This document shows positions 6,387 to 13,720 of a DNA stretch of 15,482 bases, piece by piece. Numbering within the stretch: the first letter of the stretch is position 1; every line of letters begins with the position of its first letter. Both the position numbers and the translations under genes were made by a program. Origin of the DNA: Gammaproteobacteria bacterium (GTDB lineage: Bacteria; Pseudomonadota; Gammaproteobacteria; Pseudomonadales; Pseudomonadaceae); contig JAAZCO010000273.1 in assembly GCA_012513235.1 (NCBI GenBank), forward strand, positions 1-15,482, in the 5' to 3' direction. The notes beneath the pieces were generated by a model, which was given only the letters and a program-made list of their open reading frames with translations, searched no databases and was not told the origin of the DNA.

Positions 6387-7202
6387 GTGCAAGCCTGGAT
6401 TAACGGTCAGCCCGCAGACGGTATCGCGGTAGCTGACCGTGGTTTGGCCTATGGTGATGGTGTCTTTGAAACGATCAAAGTGCGTCATGGGCAAGCCGCT
6501 TTACTTGAGCGCCATCTAGCGCGCTTAGTAGAAGGCTGTCAGCGATTATATATCCCGTGCGATCTGCAGATATTAACATCTGAACTGCATGCTTATATGC
6601 AGCAGTTAGGTGATGGCGTCTGCAAGCTGATTGTCACCCGTGGTGCGGGCCAGCGTGGTTATACGCTGCCTGAGCCTTGTGCACCGCAACGTATTTTACA
6701 AGCATCAGCTTTACCGAGTTGGCCTGCTAGCCATGCGCAGCAGGGAATACAATTATTTAACTGCCAATTACGTCTCTCTGAGCAGCCTTTATTGGCCGGC
6801 TTAAAGCATCTTAATCGTTTAGAGCAAGTGTTGGCACGGGCTGAGTGGCATGATCCGACCTATGCGGAAGGCTTGTTGCTGGATGCGCAGGAACGTGTGA
6901 TTGATGGTGTGTTTAGCAATGTTTTTATTGTTGCTCAGCAGCAGTTACTGACCCCTAAACTCGATCGTGCTGGTGTTGCAGGTGTGATGCGTGCTGAACT
7001 GTTAGCCCGTGCTACGCTGGCGGGTATTGAAGTGGTGGAGTGCGATATCAGTCTTGAGCAATTGCAGCACGCTGATGAAGTGTTCACCTGTAATAGTTTG
7101 TATGGTATTTGGCCTGTGCGTGCTTATGCAGGCCAGCATTGGCCCATTGGTGCTGTGACCCGTAAACTGCAGTGTCTTATTAAAGATTTAGTGGATGAAT
7201 AG
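6387..7202 (+). CDS. pabC: Aminodeoxychorismate lyase PabC
   Basis: PabC is a fold-type IV PLP enzyme that splits 4-amino-4-deoxychorismate into p-aminobenzoate and pyruvate for folate synthesis. The 271-residue product starts MQAWINGQPADGIAVADRGL and contains DRGLAYGDGVFET (17-29) and the PLP-binding Lys140 in AGLKHLNRLEQVLAR, both diagnostic of PabC. The GTG start at 6387 is two bases after the fabF stop and has no good Shine-Dalgarno sequence, so translation is probably coupled to fabF. Branched-chain aminotransferase or D-amino acid aminotransferase are the related alternatives; the HLNRLEQ motif and gene order favour PabC. Confidence 0.93.
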   Translation: MQAWINGQPADGIAVADRGLAYGDGVFETIKVRHGQAALLERHLARLVEGCQRLYIPCDLQILTSELHAYMQQLGDGVCKLIVTRGAGQRGYTLPEPCAPQRILQASALPSWPASHAQQGIQLFNCQLRLSEQPLLAGLKHLNRLEQVLARAEWHDPTYAEGLLLDAQERVIDGVFSNVFIVAQQQLLTPKLDRAGVAGVMRAELLARATLAGIEVVECDISLEQLQHADEVFTCNSLYGIWPVRAYAGQHWPIGAVTRKLQCLIKDLVDE

Positions 7203-7204
7203 CC

Positions 7205-8248
7205 GTGTTGCGTAAATTAGCGATCATGTTTTTATTAGGCTGCCTGTTAGTGATTGCAGCAGTGGCTACCCTAGTGTGGAAACATAATGCAGTGCTCAGT
7301 CAGCCCTTACAGCTTGATAACGAGTATGTGCTCAGTGCGCCAGCTGGTAGTACGCCCAATGGCTTACTGTTGCAGTTAGAGCAGCAGGGTATTTTACAGG
7401 GTGCGTTTTGGTTGCGTTTGAGCTGGCGTTTACAAGGTCAGGTACAGCCCTTACATACCGGTGAGTACCAGTTGCTGCCGGGTATGGATGTAACGCAACT
7501 GTTAGAAAAGTGGCGCAGCGGTGATGTTTTACAGCATCGCGTGACTTTGGTTGAAGGCTGGAACTTTCGTCAAGTGCGCAGTGCTTTAGCGCAGCAAGAC
7601 AAGCTGCAGCAAACCCTCGGTGAGGTGAGCGATAGTGAACTGATGCGCATGCTTGATCAAGCTAACGTGCATCCAGAAGGCCGATTCTTTCCTGACACTT
7701 ATAACTTTGTTCGTGGGCAAACCGATCTAGATATTTTGCGTCAAGCCAGTCAGCGCTTACAAAAAGTACTGGCGCAAGAGTGGGAGCAGCGCGCGGAAAA
7801 TTTACCATACCGCAGTCCAGACGAAGCCTTGATCATGGCTTCGATTATTGAAAAAGAAACCGGCGTCGCGCGTGAGCGTGAAGAAATTTCTGGGGTTTTT
7901 ATCCGTCGTTTAGCCATGGGTATGTTGCTGCAAACCGACCCTACGGTCATTTACGGTATGGGTGAGAGCTATACAGGTAAAATTACCCGAGCAGATTTAC
8001 GTAAGCCCACACCCTACAACACCTATGTGATTTCAGGCTTACCACCGACACCCATTGCGATGGTTGGACGCGAAGCGATTTATGCTGCCTTACATCCTAA
8101 AGCAGGTAAAAGCCTATACTTTGTTGCGCGCGGCGATGGTAGTCATGTGTTTTCTAATAGCTTAGCTGAACACAATAAAGCGGTGCGCGAATACCAAATT
8201 AAACGCCGTGCCGACTACCGCTCCAGTCCAGCGCCTGCGGCCCAATAA
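7205..8248 (+). CDS. mltG: Endolytic murein transglycosylase MltG
   Basis: MltG cleaves nascent glycan strands and is thought to terminate their elongation; it is anchored in the inner membrane facing the periplasm. The 347-residue product has one N-terminal membrane helix (about 5-25), then a LysM-like region and the YceG catalytic domain with the IIEKETGVA motif (214-222) carrying the catalytic Glu, followed by FIRRL, LQTDPTVIYG and the T-P-Y-N-T-Y and G-L-P-P-T-P-I blocks. The GTG start at 7205 is two bases after pabC, giving translational coupling. The pabC-mltG-tmk-holB order is the conserved gammaproteobacterial one. Confidence 0.94.
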   Translation: MLRKLAIMFLLGCLLVIAAVATLVWKHNAVLSQPLQLDNEYVLSAPAGSTPNGLLLQLEQQGILQGAFWLRLSWRLQGQVQPLHTGEYQLLPGMDVTQLLEKWRSGDVLQHRVTLVEGWNFRQVRSALAQQDKLQQTLGEVSDSELMRMLDQANVHPEGRFFPDTYNFVRGQTDLDILRQASQRLQKVLAQEWEQRAENLPYRSPDEALIMASIIEKETGVAREREEISGVFIRRLAMGMLLQTDPTVIYGMGESYTGKITRADLRKPTPYNTYVISGLPPTPIAMVGREAIYAALHPKAGKSLYFVARGDGSHVFSNSLAEHNKAVREYQIKRRADYRSSPAPAAQ

Positions 8249-8257
8249 GGATTTTTT

Positions 8258-8893
8258 ATGATGCGTGGATTATTTATTACCCTTGAAGGCCCTGAAGGTG
8301 CAGGTAAAACCACCAATCGCGCGTACTTAGCTGAGCAGTTACAAGCGCAAGGCCTTGAAGTGATGCTAACGCGTGAGCCCGGTGGTACGCCACTGGCTGA
8401 GCAAATCCGTGAGATTTTACTCGCACCGCATGATGAGCCAATGTCAGTTGATACTGAGTTGTTATTGATGTTTGCTGCGCGTGCACAGCATTTAGCGCAA
8501 GTGATTAAACCCGCTTTAGCTGAGGGTAAAGTTGTGATTTGTGATCGCTTTACTGATGCCACTTATGCCTATCAAGGCGGTGGTCGCGGTTTGGATTGTT
8601 CACGTATCGCGGTACTCGAGCAATTTGTGCAAGGTGACTTGCGTCCTGATCTGACGTTGTTATTTGACTTGCCTGTCGCGGATGGTATGGCGCGCGCTGT
8701 GGCACGTGGCAAGCTGGATCGCTTTGAGCTTGAGCAACAAAATTTCTTTGAGGCGGTACGCCAAAGTTATTTGCAGCGCGCGCAGGACGACCCCGAGCGT
8801 TTTCGTATGGTCAATGCTCAGCAAACCCTGCCCGAGGTGCAAAAAAGCTTGGATGTGCATTTAGTTGAGATTATGAGTCGTGCCCGTGGCTAG
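8258..8893 (+). CDS. tmk: Thymidylate kinase Tmk
   Basis: Tmk phosphorylates dTMP to dTDP. The 211-residue product has the P-loop GPEGAGKTT (11-19), the TREPGGTP motif (38-45), the DRFTDATYAYQGGGRG substrate loop (96-111) and the lid region around RGKLDRFE. An AAGGA overlapping the mltG stop lies six bases before the ATG at 8258; a second ATG follows immediately at 8261 and either could be used. The gene overlaps holB, as is usual for this pair. Confidence 0.96.
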   Translation: MMRGLFITLEGPEGAGKTTNRAYLAEQLQAQGLEVMLTREPGGTPLAEQIREILLAPHDEPMSVDTELLLMFAARAQHLAQVIKPALAEGKVVICDRFTDATYAYQGGGRGLDCSRIAVLEQFVQGDLRPDLTLLFDLPVADGMARAVARGKLDRFELEQQNFFEAVRQSYLQRAQDDPERFRMVNAQQTLPEVQKSLDVHLVEIMSRARG

Positions 8894-9872
8894 TCATGTG
8901 TACCCCTGGCAGGACAGTCTCTGGCAATCCTTAGCCGGGCGCAGTCAGCAGGCGCACGCCTATTTATTACATGGCCCAGCTGGCAGTGGCAAACGTGCCT
9001 TAGTTGAGCATTTTGCGGCGTTTTTGTTGTGTAAAGCGCCTGCCGATCAACAACCTTGCGGTCAGTGCTCAGCCTGTAAGTTATATGCTGCCGGCACTCA
9101 CCCAGATTTGATGCGTCTTGAGCCAGAAGAAGAGGGCAAAGGGATTTTAATTGCCAGCGTGCGTGAGTTGGTGGCGAAAATCTTACAAACCTCACAGCAA
9201 GGCGGACGCAAGGTCGTCATTGTTGAGCCGGCTGAAGCTATGACCACAGGCTCGGCCAACGCCTTATTAAAAAGTTTGGAAGAACCCGCTGGTTCAACCG
9301 TGTTTTTGTTGGTGAGCCATCAATTTAGTTTTTTACTGCCAACGATAAAAAGTCGCTGCGTATTACAAGTCTGTCCATTACCGACACCCGAACAAAGTGT
9401 GCAATGGCTGCAACAACAGCACAGAGAACTGACAGCTGAGCAATGCCAGACTGTATTGGCGCTGGCCTCCGGCTCACCTTTGAATGCACAAAAGCTGCTG
9501 AGTGCAGATGTCTTGGCCGTGCGTGAACAGGTGGTCAACGGTGTTAAACAGTTATTTAAACAGCAAAGCAGCCCAAGTGATTTAGCGGTAGCTTGGGCGA
9601 AAATGCCACCTGAGTTACTGTTTGATTGGTTTTGTCAGTGGGCACAACTGATGCTGCGCTATAAGGTCACTACAGATGACAGCGCGCTGGGTTTGCCAGA
9701 TATGGCGGTAGTGTTAAAGCATGTGGCGCCGCGTGCACCCTTAGCGACATTATTACAAACGCAAGACTGGTTGCTTGAGCATCGTCAGAAGGTGTTGCGC
9801 CGAGTACCGCTGCGCGCTGACTTGCTGTTGGAAGGGCTGCTGGTGCGTTGGCAGGCCTTGCTACCGCGCTAA
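8886..9872 (+). CDS. holB: DNA polymerase III subunit delta-prime HolB
   Basis: HolB is part of the clamp loader that opens the beta clamp during replication. The product (328 residues from 8886) shows the AAA+ P-loop-like GPAGSGK (30-36), a zinc module of four cysteines (49, 58, 61, 64), the E-P-A-E-A-M and A-N-A-L-L-K-S-L-E-E-P blocks, and the SRC motif in LLPTIKSRC. Two GTG starts are possible, 8880 and 8886. I prefer 8886 because it gives M-A-S-H-V-Y-P-W-Q, closer to pseudomonad HolB as I recall it, and an eight-base overlap with tmk; the choice is not certain. No Shine-Dalgarno sequence is evident, so coupling to tmk is likely. Confidence 0.94.
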   Translation: MASHVYPWQDSLWQSLAGRSQQAHAYLLHGPAGSGKRALVEHFAAFLLCKAPADQQPCGQCSACKLYAAGTHPDLMRLEPEEEGKGILIASVRELVAKILQTSQQGGRKVVIVEPAEAMTTGSANALLKSLEEPAGSTVFLLVSHQFSFLLPTIKSRCVLQVCPLPTPEQSVQWLQQQHRELTAEQCQTVLALASGSPLNAQKLLSADVLAVREQVVNGVKQLFKQQSSPSDLAVAWAKMPPELLFDWFCQWAQLMLRYKVTTDDSALGLPDMAVVLKHVAPRAPLATLLQTQDWLLEHRQKVLRRVPLRADLLLEGLLVRWQALLPR

Positions 9873-9966
9873 GCCGTTGATCTGTGCGTATACTATAGTT
9901 ATTGTTCGAAGTTGGCGCTGCAGTTGTGCAGTGGCTCAATGCTTATCCGCTTCTCAGGAAGGTGCT

Positions 9967-10323
9967 ATGAATTTACCCGCAAATGAAGAGCAAAGTCACA
10001 GTGTCCTAACGCTGACTATTAAAGATAAGTCTGTGTTGTATGCAGCCTATATGCCGTTTATAAAAAACGGTGGTCTTTTTATTCCCACTAGCAAAGAGTA
10101 TGAACTGGGTGATGAAGTGTCGATGCTGCTTAACTTGATGGATGACATTGATAAAATTCCGGTGACTGGCAAAGTGGCTTGGATTACACCGCGCGGCGCA
10201 CAAGGTAATCGTGCCGCCGGTGTTGGCGTGCAGTTCAATGATGACGGCGTGCATGCCCGCAATAGAATTGAAACCTATTTGACTGGTGCGCTTAAATCAG
10301 AGCGGCCAACGCACACTATGTAA
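9967..10323 (+). CDS. pilZ: Type IV pilus biogenesis protein PilZ
   Basis: PilZ is the founding protein of the PilZ domain family and is required for type IV pilus assembly in Pseudomonas, acting with FimX and PilB. The 118-residue product contains LTIKDKSVLYAAYMPFIKNG, GDEVSMLLNLMD, GKVAWITPRGAQGNRAAGVG and VQFNDD, and ends in G-A-L-K-S-E-R-P-T-H-T-M, very close to the P. aeruginosa protein as remembered. The N-terminal RxxxR motif for cyclic di-GMP is absent, as in true PilZ. The frame is open upstream to 9775, overlapping holB, but the ATG at 9967 has an AGGAAGG just upstream and the expected N-terminus. It follows holB by 94 bases. Confidence 0.95.
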   Translation: MNLPANEEQSHSVLTLTIKDKSVLYAAYMPFIKNGGLFIPTSKEYELGDEVSMLLNLMDDIDKIPVTGKVAWITPRGAQGNRAAGVGVQFNDDGVHARNRIETYLTGALKSERPTHTM

Positions 10324-10377
10324 TGTTGTTGCTTGTTATATTGTCCACTGTATCTATTTCTAATGATGGCTGTACCT

Positions 10378-11163
10378 ATGCTTATTGATTCACATTGTCA
10401 CCTTGATCGTCTTGATTTAACTGCTTATAACGGTTGCCTTGATTCTGCACTGCAAGCGGCGCGCGAGCGTGGCGTTGGGCATTTCTTGTGCATTGGTATC
10501 AGTGTGGAAAATGCTCCTGTTATGCGTGAGTTGGCTGGGCGTTATGCGGATGTGGATTGCTCGGTTGGTGTGCATCCGTTGGATTTAAGTCGTGGCAGTG
10601 AGCCAACCATGCAGTGGTTACTCAATGAGTTGGATCATCCAGGTGTGGTGGCGGTCGGTGAGACGGGGCTGGATTATCACTATCAGTCTGAAACGGCGCA
10701 GATGCAGCAGGATTCATTTCGTTTGCATTTGGATGCAGCGCGTCAATGTGGCAAGCCAGTGATTGTACATACGCGTGAGGCCAAGCAGGATACCTTGGAT
10801 TTGTTGCGTGAAGCTGCTTTGCCGCAAGCCGGTGTGATGCATTGCTTTACGGAAGATTGGCCAATGGCTAAAGCTGCGCTGGACTTGGGTTACTATATTT
10901 CGTTTTCCGGTATCGTGACTTTCCGTAATGCCGCGGCGTTGCGTGAAGTTGCTCTGCAAGTGCCCAGTGACCGTATTTTAGTGGAAACCGATTCGCCGTA
11001 TTTAGCACCGATCCCGCATCGTGGTCGTGCGAACTTTCCTGAATATGTGGCCGATGTGGCGCAGTTTGTTGCTGAGTTACGTGGCGTGTCGTATGAAGAG
11101 TTTGCTGCACAAACCACAGATAATTTTAAGCGTTTATTTCCGCTGGCGCGGGTAGCGGGTTAG
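10378..11163 (+). CDS. TatD-family metal-dependent hydrolase (YcfH-type)
   Basis: The product, 261 residues from 10378, is an amidohydrolase-fold DNase-type protein. Metal ligands are visible: His6 and His8 in DSHCHLD, Glu95 in GETGLDYH, His131 in VHTRE, His155 in MHCFTED and Asp205 in VETDSPYLAP. E. coli YcfH occupies the same place after holB. Starts at 10333, 10363 and 10366 are in frame, but the ATG at 10378 gives the family N-terminus MLIDSHCHLDRLD; none has a good Shine-Dalgarno sequence. It is the last gene of the plus-strand cluster, 54 bases after pilZ. The true substrate of YcfH-type TatD proteins is not settled. Confidence 0.93.
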   Translation: MLIDSHCHLDRLDLTAYNGCLDSALQAARERGVGHFLCIGISVENAPVMRELAGRYADVDCSVGVHPLDLSRGSEPTMQWLLNELDHPGVVAVGETGLDYHYQSETAQMQQDSFRLHLDAARQCGKPVIVHTREAKQDTLDLLREAALPQAGVMHCFTEDWPMAKAALDLGYYISFSGIVTFRNAAALREVALQVPSDRILVETDSPYLAPIPHRGRANFPEYVADVAQFVAELRGVSYEEFAAQTTDNFKRLFPLARVAG

Positions 11164-11199
11164 TTTTTTGATAGTTGTGCGTTAAATTGTGCGCCTGCC

Positions 11200-11300
11200 G
11201 TACTTCGGGGTTGGTGTTTATCCGTCGATGAACCCATCCAGGGTTCAACTCCGGCGCTGCGCCATCCATGGCTACGCTTGTCACACCAACCCCGAAGTAC
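11200..11300 (+). repeat. Structured palindromic repeat, copy 1
   Basis: GTACTTCGGGGTTGGTGT (11200-11217) is perfectly complementary to 11283-11300, an 18-base-pair outer stem. Inside lie a seven-base-pair hairpin TGAACCC-ATCCA-GGGTTCA (11229-11247) and a core at 11253-11278 that contains short palindromes (GGCGC-T-GCGCC, GCCAT-CC-ATGGC). The core recurs in inverted orientation in copy 2 with 24 of 26 identities. The design resembles extragenic palindromic or small non-autonomous elements of pseudomonads, but I do not recognise a named family. Confidence 0.85.
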
Positions 11301-11427
11301 TCATAGAACTTTTATATTGCTTGCACTCTTGTAGCTTGAATCAGTAGTAATTGATGCAGTTATTGTGCGATTGAGTTCAATGGATAGCGCATATTGCATT
11401 CTTGCTAACAATGCAGATGATCAATCA

Positions 11428-11526
11428 GCGCCTCGTTGCTGCTGTGCTGAGCGTAGCCAGGGATGGCGTAGCGCCCGAATCGGGTCGGGATGACCCGCTG
11501 AGGGAATAGCATTAGCAACGAGGTGC
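11428..11526 (-). repeat. Structured palindromic repeat, copy 2 (opposite orientation)
   Basis: CCTCGTTGCT (11431-11440) is complementary to AGCAACGAGG (11514-11523), extended outward by two more pairs and one G-U. Inside lie CGGGTC-GGGAT-GACCCG (11481-11497) and the core at 11450-11475, which on the minus strand matches the copy 1 core with two substitutions. Read in the same orientation, both copies show outer arm, hairpin with ATCC(A/C) loop, five- or six-base spacer, core, outer arm. The stem sequences differ between copies while pairing is kept. Confidence 0.82.
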
Positions 11527-11564
11527 GTTAGGCACGCAACTGGCTTAGTGAGAGATAAAAACGC

Positions 11565-12524
11565 TTAAGGCTTACGTGCCACAATCACCGCGCGCATCGG
11601 CGCGGGTAGGCCTTCGATGGTTTGCTTGGGGTTGTCGGGGTTTAGAAAGTCGCCTAAGGATTGATACTTCATCCATTCGGTTGAGCGTTGTTCATCAGTG
11701 GAGGTGTAGCTGATATCCACGCAATGCACATCTTTAAAACCTGCGCGGCGTAGCCACAGTTCCAGTGCTGCGACTGAGGGTAAAAACCACACATTACGCA
11801 TTTGTGCATAACGGTCTTCAGGCACTAAAACCTGATTGCAGTCGCCTTCAATCACCAATGTTTCTAACACCAACTCACCGTCACTCACTAAGCAGTCTTT
11901 CAGCGCTAAGAGATGATCAATCGGTGATTTGCGGTGGTAGAGCACGCCCATCGAGAAAACGGTATCAAAGCCTTCGAGTTTTTCCGGTAAATCTTCCAGC
12001 GCAAAAGGTAGATGCCAGACCGGTGGAGCATCAAAAAAACGACGCATGGCTTGGAATTGGCAGAAGAACAACCAGTTGGGATCCACGCCCACCACGCTTT
12101 GCGCACCGGCACCGAGCATGCGCCACATATAGTAACCGTTGCCGCAACCTACATCTAAGATGCGCTTGTTGTTGAGATCTAGATGCGGACTGACACGATC
12201 CCATTTCCAGTCTGAGCGCCATTCAGTATCCACATGCACATCAAATAAGCGAAACGGGCCTTTGCGCCAAGGGATTAAACCTTGCAGCGCTGTGTGTAAT
12301 TGTTCGCGTTCGGCTGCAGTGCAGTCGCCTTGCAGATTAAATTCGCTGGTCAGTTCAGGAATGCTGGGCACTAACGCAGGTAATGCATCAACAGCTGCCA
12401 TCCAGCGTGGTAAGTCACCGTGACCGATGGCGTACAAGTCATCAAATTGTTGCTGCACATGGCGCGACCATTCTTTCATTGGCGTGCCAGCAAGGTGGTG
12501 CACTAAATCTGTGTAATCAATCAT
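11565..12524 (-). CDS. cmoB: tRNA U34 carboxymethyltransferase CmoB
   Basis: CmoB transfers the carboxymethyl group of carboxy-SAM to 5-hydroxyuridine at position 34 of tRNA, giving cmo5U. The 319-residue product shows IPWRKGPF (84-91), D-T-E-W-R-S-D-W-K-W-D-R (99-110), the SAM-binding LDVGCGNGYYMWRM (123-136), GVDP (146-149) and MGVLYHRKSPIDHL (192-205), all typical of CmoB. The frame is open upstream to 12566, but the ATG at 12524 yields the normal N-terminus and forms an ATGA overlap with the cmoA stop. No Shine-Dalgarno sequence is present, so it depends on translation of cmoA. Confidence 0.96.
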   Translation of the reverse strand: MIDYTDLVHHLAGTPMKEWSRHVQQQFDDLYAIGHGDLPRWMAAVDALPALVPSIPELTSEFNLQGDCTAAEREQLHTALQGLIPWRKGPFRLFDVHVDTEWRSDWKWDRVSPHLDLNNKRILDVGCGNGYYMWRMLGAGAQSVVGVDPNWLFFCQFQAMRRFFDAPPVWHLPFALEDLPEKLEGFDTVFSMGVLYHRKSPIDHLLALKDCLVSDGELVLETLVIEGDCNQVLVPEDRYAQMRNVWFLPSVAALELWLRRAGFKDVHCVDISYTSTDEQRSTEWMKYQSLGDFLNPDNPKQTIEGLPAPMRAVIVARKP

Positions 12525-13264
12525 GGGAGGGCAATCAACGAGGCAAAGTTTAAACACTGGAACCACACAACGACCTTGCTGAACCCCGCGCTGTATAAAC
12601 GCTCACGGTGTTCTTCAAGGCTGTCGGGTAGCATGACTTTTTCAATAGCACGGCGCTTTTGGGCGATTTCCAGCTCGCTATAGCCATTGGCGCGCTTAAA
12701 GGCTAAGTGCAATTCGTTGAGCAGCTCATGCTCCTCTGCATCATTAAAGCGCAGCTTCTCTGAGAGAATCAGCGCACCACCGGGCAGCAGAGCGCTGTGA
12801 ATGTTCTGTAGCAACTCTAAGCGCTGCTCAGGGGCAATAAACTGCAAAGTAAAATTCAGCGCTACCAATGAGGTGGGCGCAAATTTTAATTTAAGAATAT
12901 CCGCTTCAATCACCTCTACCGGCAGTAACTCTTGAAACATGGCATCCTGTGCATTGAGGTGTTCGCGGCAGCGCTCAACCATAGCGGCAGAATTATCCAC
13001 GGCAATCACTTTGCAGCCACTGTGGCTGACATGCCGGCGCAGCGCTTGTGTGACTGCGCCCAATGAGCAGCCTAAATCGTAGAGCGTGCTATTGGCTTGC
13101 GCGAACTGTGCGGCCAGGACACCGGTATTTTCCACTATGGTGGGGTAGCCGGGTACCGAGCGCTTGATCATATCGGGAAAGACTCGCACCACATCTTCGT
13201 TAAAAGTGAAGTCAGGGACTTGCGCTAGCGGCGTGTTAAATATGCGATCAGGGACGTGGGTCAT
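12521..13264 (-). CDS. cmoA: Carboxy-S-adenosyl-L-methionine synthase CmoA
   Basis: CmoA makes carboxy-SAM from SAM and prephenate, the donor for CmoB. The 247-residue product has DRIFNTPL near the N-terminus, the SAM-binding motif Y-D-L-G-C-S-L-G-A (62-70), A-V-D-N-S-A-A-M-V-E-R-C-R (88-100), LNFTLQFI and the conserved Q-K-R-R-A-I-E-K-V-M-L-P-D block. The start at 13264 gives the expected N-terminus; no Shine-Dalgarno sequence is evident. An extended -10 element on the minus strand at 13292-13300 is a likely promoter. cmoA and cmoB overlap by four bases and form one unit convergent with the fab cluster. Confidence 0.96.
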   Translation of the reverse strand: MTHVPDRIFNTPLAQVPDFTFNEDVVRVFPDMIKRSVPGYPTIVENTGVLAAQFAQANSTLYDLGCSLGAVTQALRRHVSHSGCKVIAVDNSAAMVERCREHLNAQDAMFQELLPVEVIEADILKLKFAPTSLVALNFTLQFIAPEQRLELLQNIHSALLPGGALILSEKLRFNDAEEHELLNELHLAFKRANGYSELEIAQKRRAIEKVMLPDSLEEHRERLYSAGFSKVVVWFQCLNFASLIALP

Positions 13265-13291
13265 GGGCTTGAATGAGCAAAAAAGAAAGCT

Positions 13292-13304
13292 ATTATGCCA
13301 TAAT
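13292..13304. promoter_or_regulatory. Palindromic extended -10 element between cmoA and the KAS III gene
   Basis: ATTATG-C-CATAAT is a perfect palindrome around one base. On the minus strand it reads TGG-CATAAT, an extended -10 that would start cmoA with a leader of about 20 bases. On the plus strand it reads TGC-CATAAT, which could start a rightward transcript near 13311. The -35 regions on both sides are weak. The leftward use is the more likely. Confidence 0.45.
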
Positions 13305-13401
13305 CTGCGCTAGAAAATGCGGGCGTAGGGAACGGCTCAGTGCTGAGTTTTTGACGTTAAGTAAAACCTGCTACTTGATAGTCGGCGGCTAAGGCAATAT
13401 T

Positions 13402-13554
13402 GTGTGTAAAGATTGTCATCGCAAGGCCCATCGATCTGTGAAAACATCCGCAGAATATACGCCTTTACCCGCTAAGATACAGGCTGCTGAGTTGTGCTTT
13501 ATGGATTGGAATGAGGGTTTTTCAATCTTAAGCCCTTTGGCCTATAGCCGGTAA
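13402..13554 (+). CDS. Possible small ORF, 50 residues, unrecognised
   Basis: A GTG at 13402 opens a 50-codon frame with an AAGG seven bases upstream. The product begins M-C-K-D-C-H-R-K-A-H-R and ends L-S-P-L-A-Y-S-R; it has three cysteines and no hydrophobic segment. An ATG at 13501 would leave only 17 residues. I recognise no family, and a frame of this size is expected by chance. It is listed because it is the longest plausible frame in an otherwise unexplained gap. Confidence 0.12.
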   Translation: MCKDCHRKAHRSVKTSAEYTPLPAKIQAAELCFMDWNEGFSILSPLAYSR

Positions 13555-13622
13555 TGTGTCGTCAGGCTATTGTGGTGCGTCTTAGCTGGACAAGAATTTT
13601 AGGTTTGGCCGCCAGCAGAGCG

Positions 13623-13646
13623 CGTACACTATGTACGTATTTTTTT
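13623..13646 (+). terminator. Terminator-like hairpin upstream of the KAS III gene
   Basis: CGTAC-ACTAT-GTACG (13623-13637) is followed after TA by a run of seven T (13640-13646). The stem is only five base pairs, so it is weak, but the T run is good. It lies about 75 bases before the KAS III start and would end any rightward transcript from the gap, implying that the gene is expressed from a promoter downstream of it or by read-through. Confidence 0.4.
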
Positions 13647-13720
13647 ATCTGTCAGTGACTCGCAGGTCGAGTGCTGAGTTAGCGGTCATCTAGGGCGGCT
13701 TTTAACGTGGAAGATGCACG

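Larger units (their letters stand above)
11164..11564. other. Gene-free convergent region between tatD and cmoB
   Basis: These 401 bases contain no credible gene on either strand. They hold two structured inverted-repeat elements (11200-11300 and 11428-11526) and a small stem TGCGT-TAGGC-ACGCA (11524-11538) that would lie downstream of cmoB. No classical terminator with a long T run was seen after tatD or cmoB, so the repeats may serve to end transcription from both sides. The 127 bases between the repeats are AT-richer and show nothing recognisable. Confidence 0.7.
13265..13720. other. 456-base gene-poor region upstream of the KAS III gene
   Basis: The region holds the palindromic -10 element (13292-13304), a short stem CTCA-GTGC-TGAG followed by five T (13336-13352), a low-confidence open frame (13402-13554), a terminator-like hairpin (13623-13646) and a stem ACTCG-CAGGT-CGAGT (13658-13672). 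No recognised RNA gene, riboswitch or well-supported protein was found. A small RNA or a decayed gene is possible. Confidence 0.5.

Noticed and set aside
9889..9899. TATACT/TATAGT as a -10 element for a pilZ promoter
   Set aside because: No acceptable -35 at 16-18 bases and no extended -10; pilZ may simply be read from upstream.
9775..9966. Upstream extension of the pilZ frame by 64 codons into holB
   Set aside because: The extension overlaps holB in another frame, is rich in Cys and Arg, and is not part of PilZ proteins. The ATG at 9967 has a strong Shine-Dalgarno sequence.
10333..10377. Longer tatD N-terminus from 10333
   Set aside because: It would add 15 hydrophobic residues before the invariant DSHCHLD block, which normally starts within a few residues of the N-terminus in this family; no Shine-Dalgarno sequence supports it.
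11200..11526. CRISPR array or integron-type cassette site
   Set aside because: There are only two copies, in opposite orientation, with no regular spacers, no cas or integrase gene, and palindromic outer arms unlike CRISPR repeats.
12525..12566. Upstream extension of cmoB by 14 codons
   Set aside because: It overlaps the cmoA coding end; the ATGA junction at 12524-12521 and the expected CmoB N-terminus favour the shorter form.
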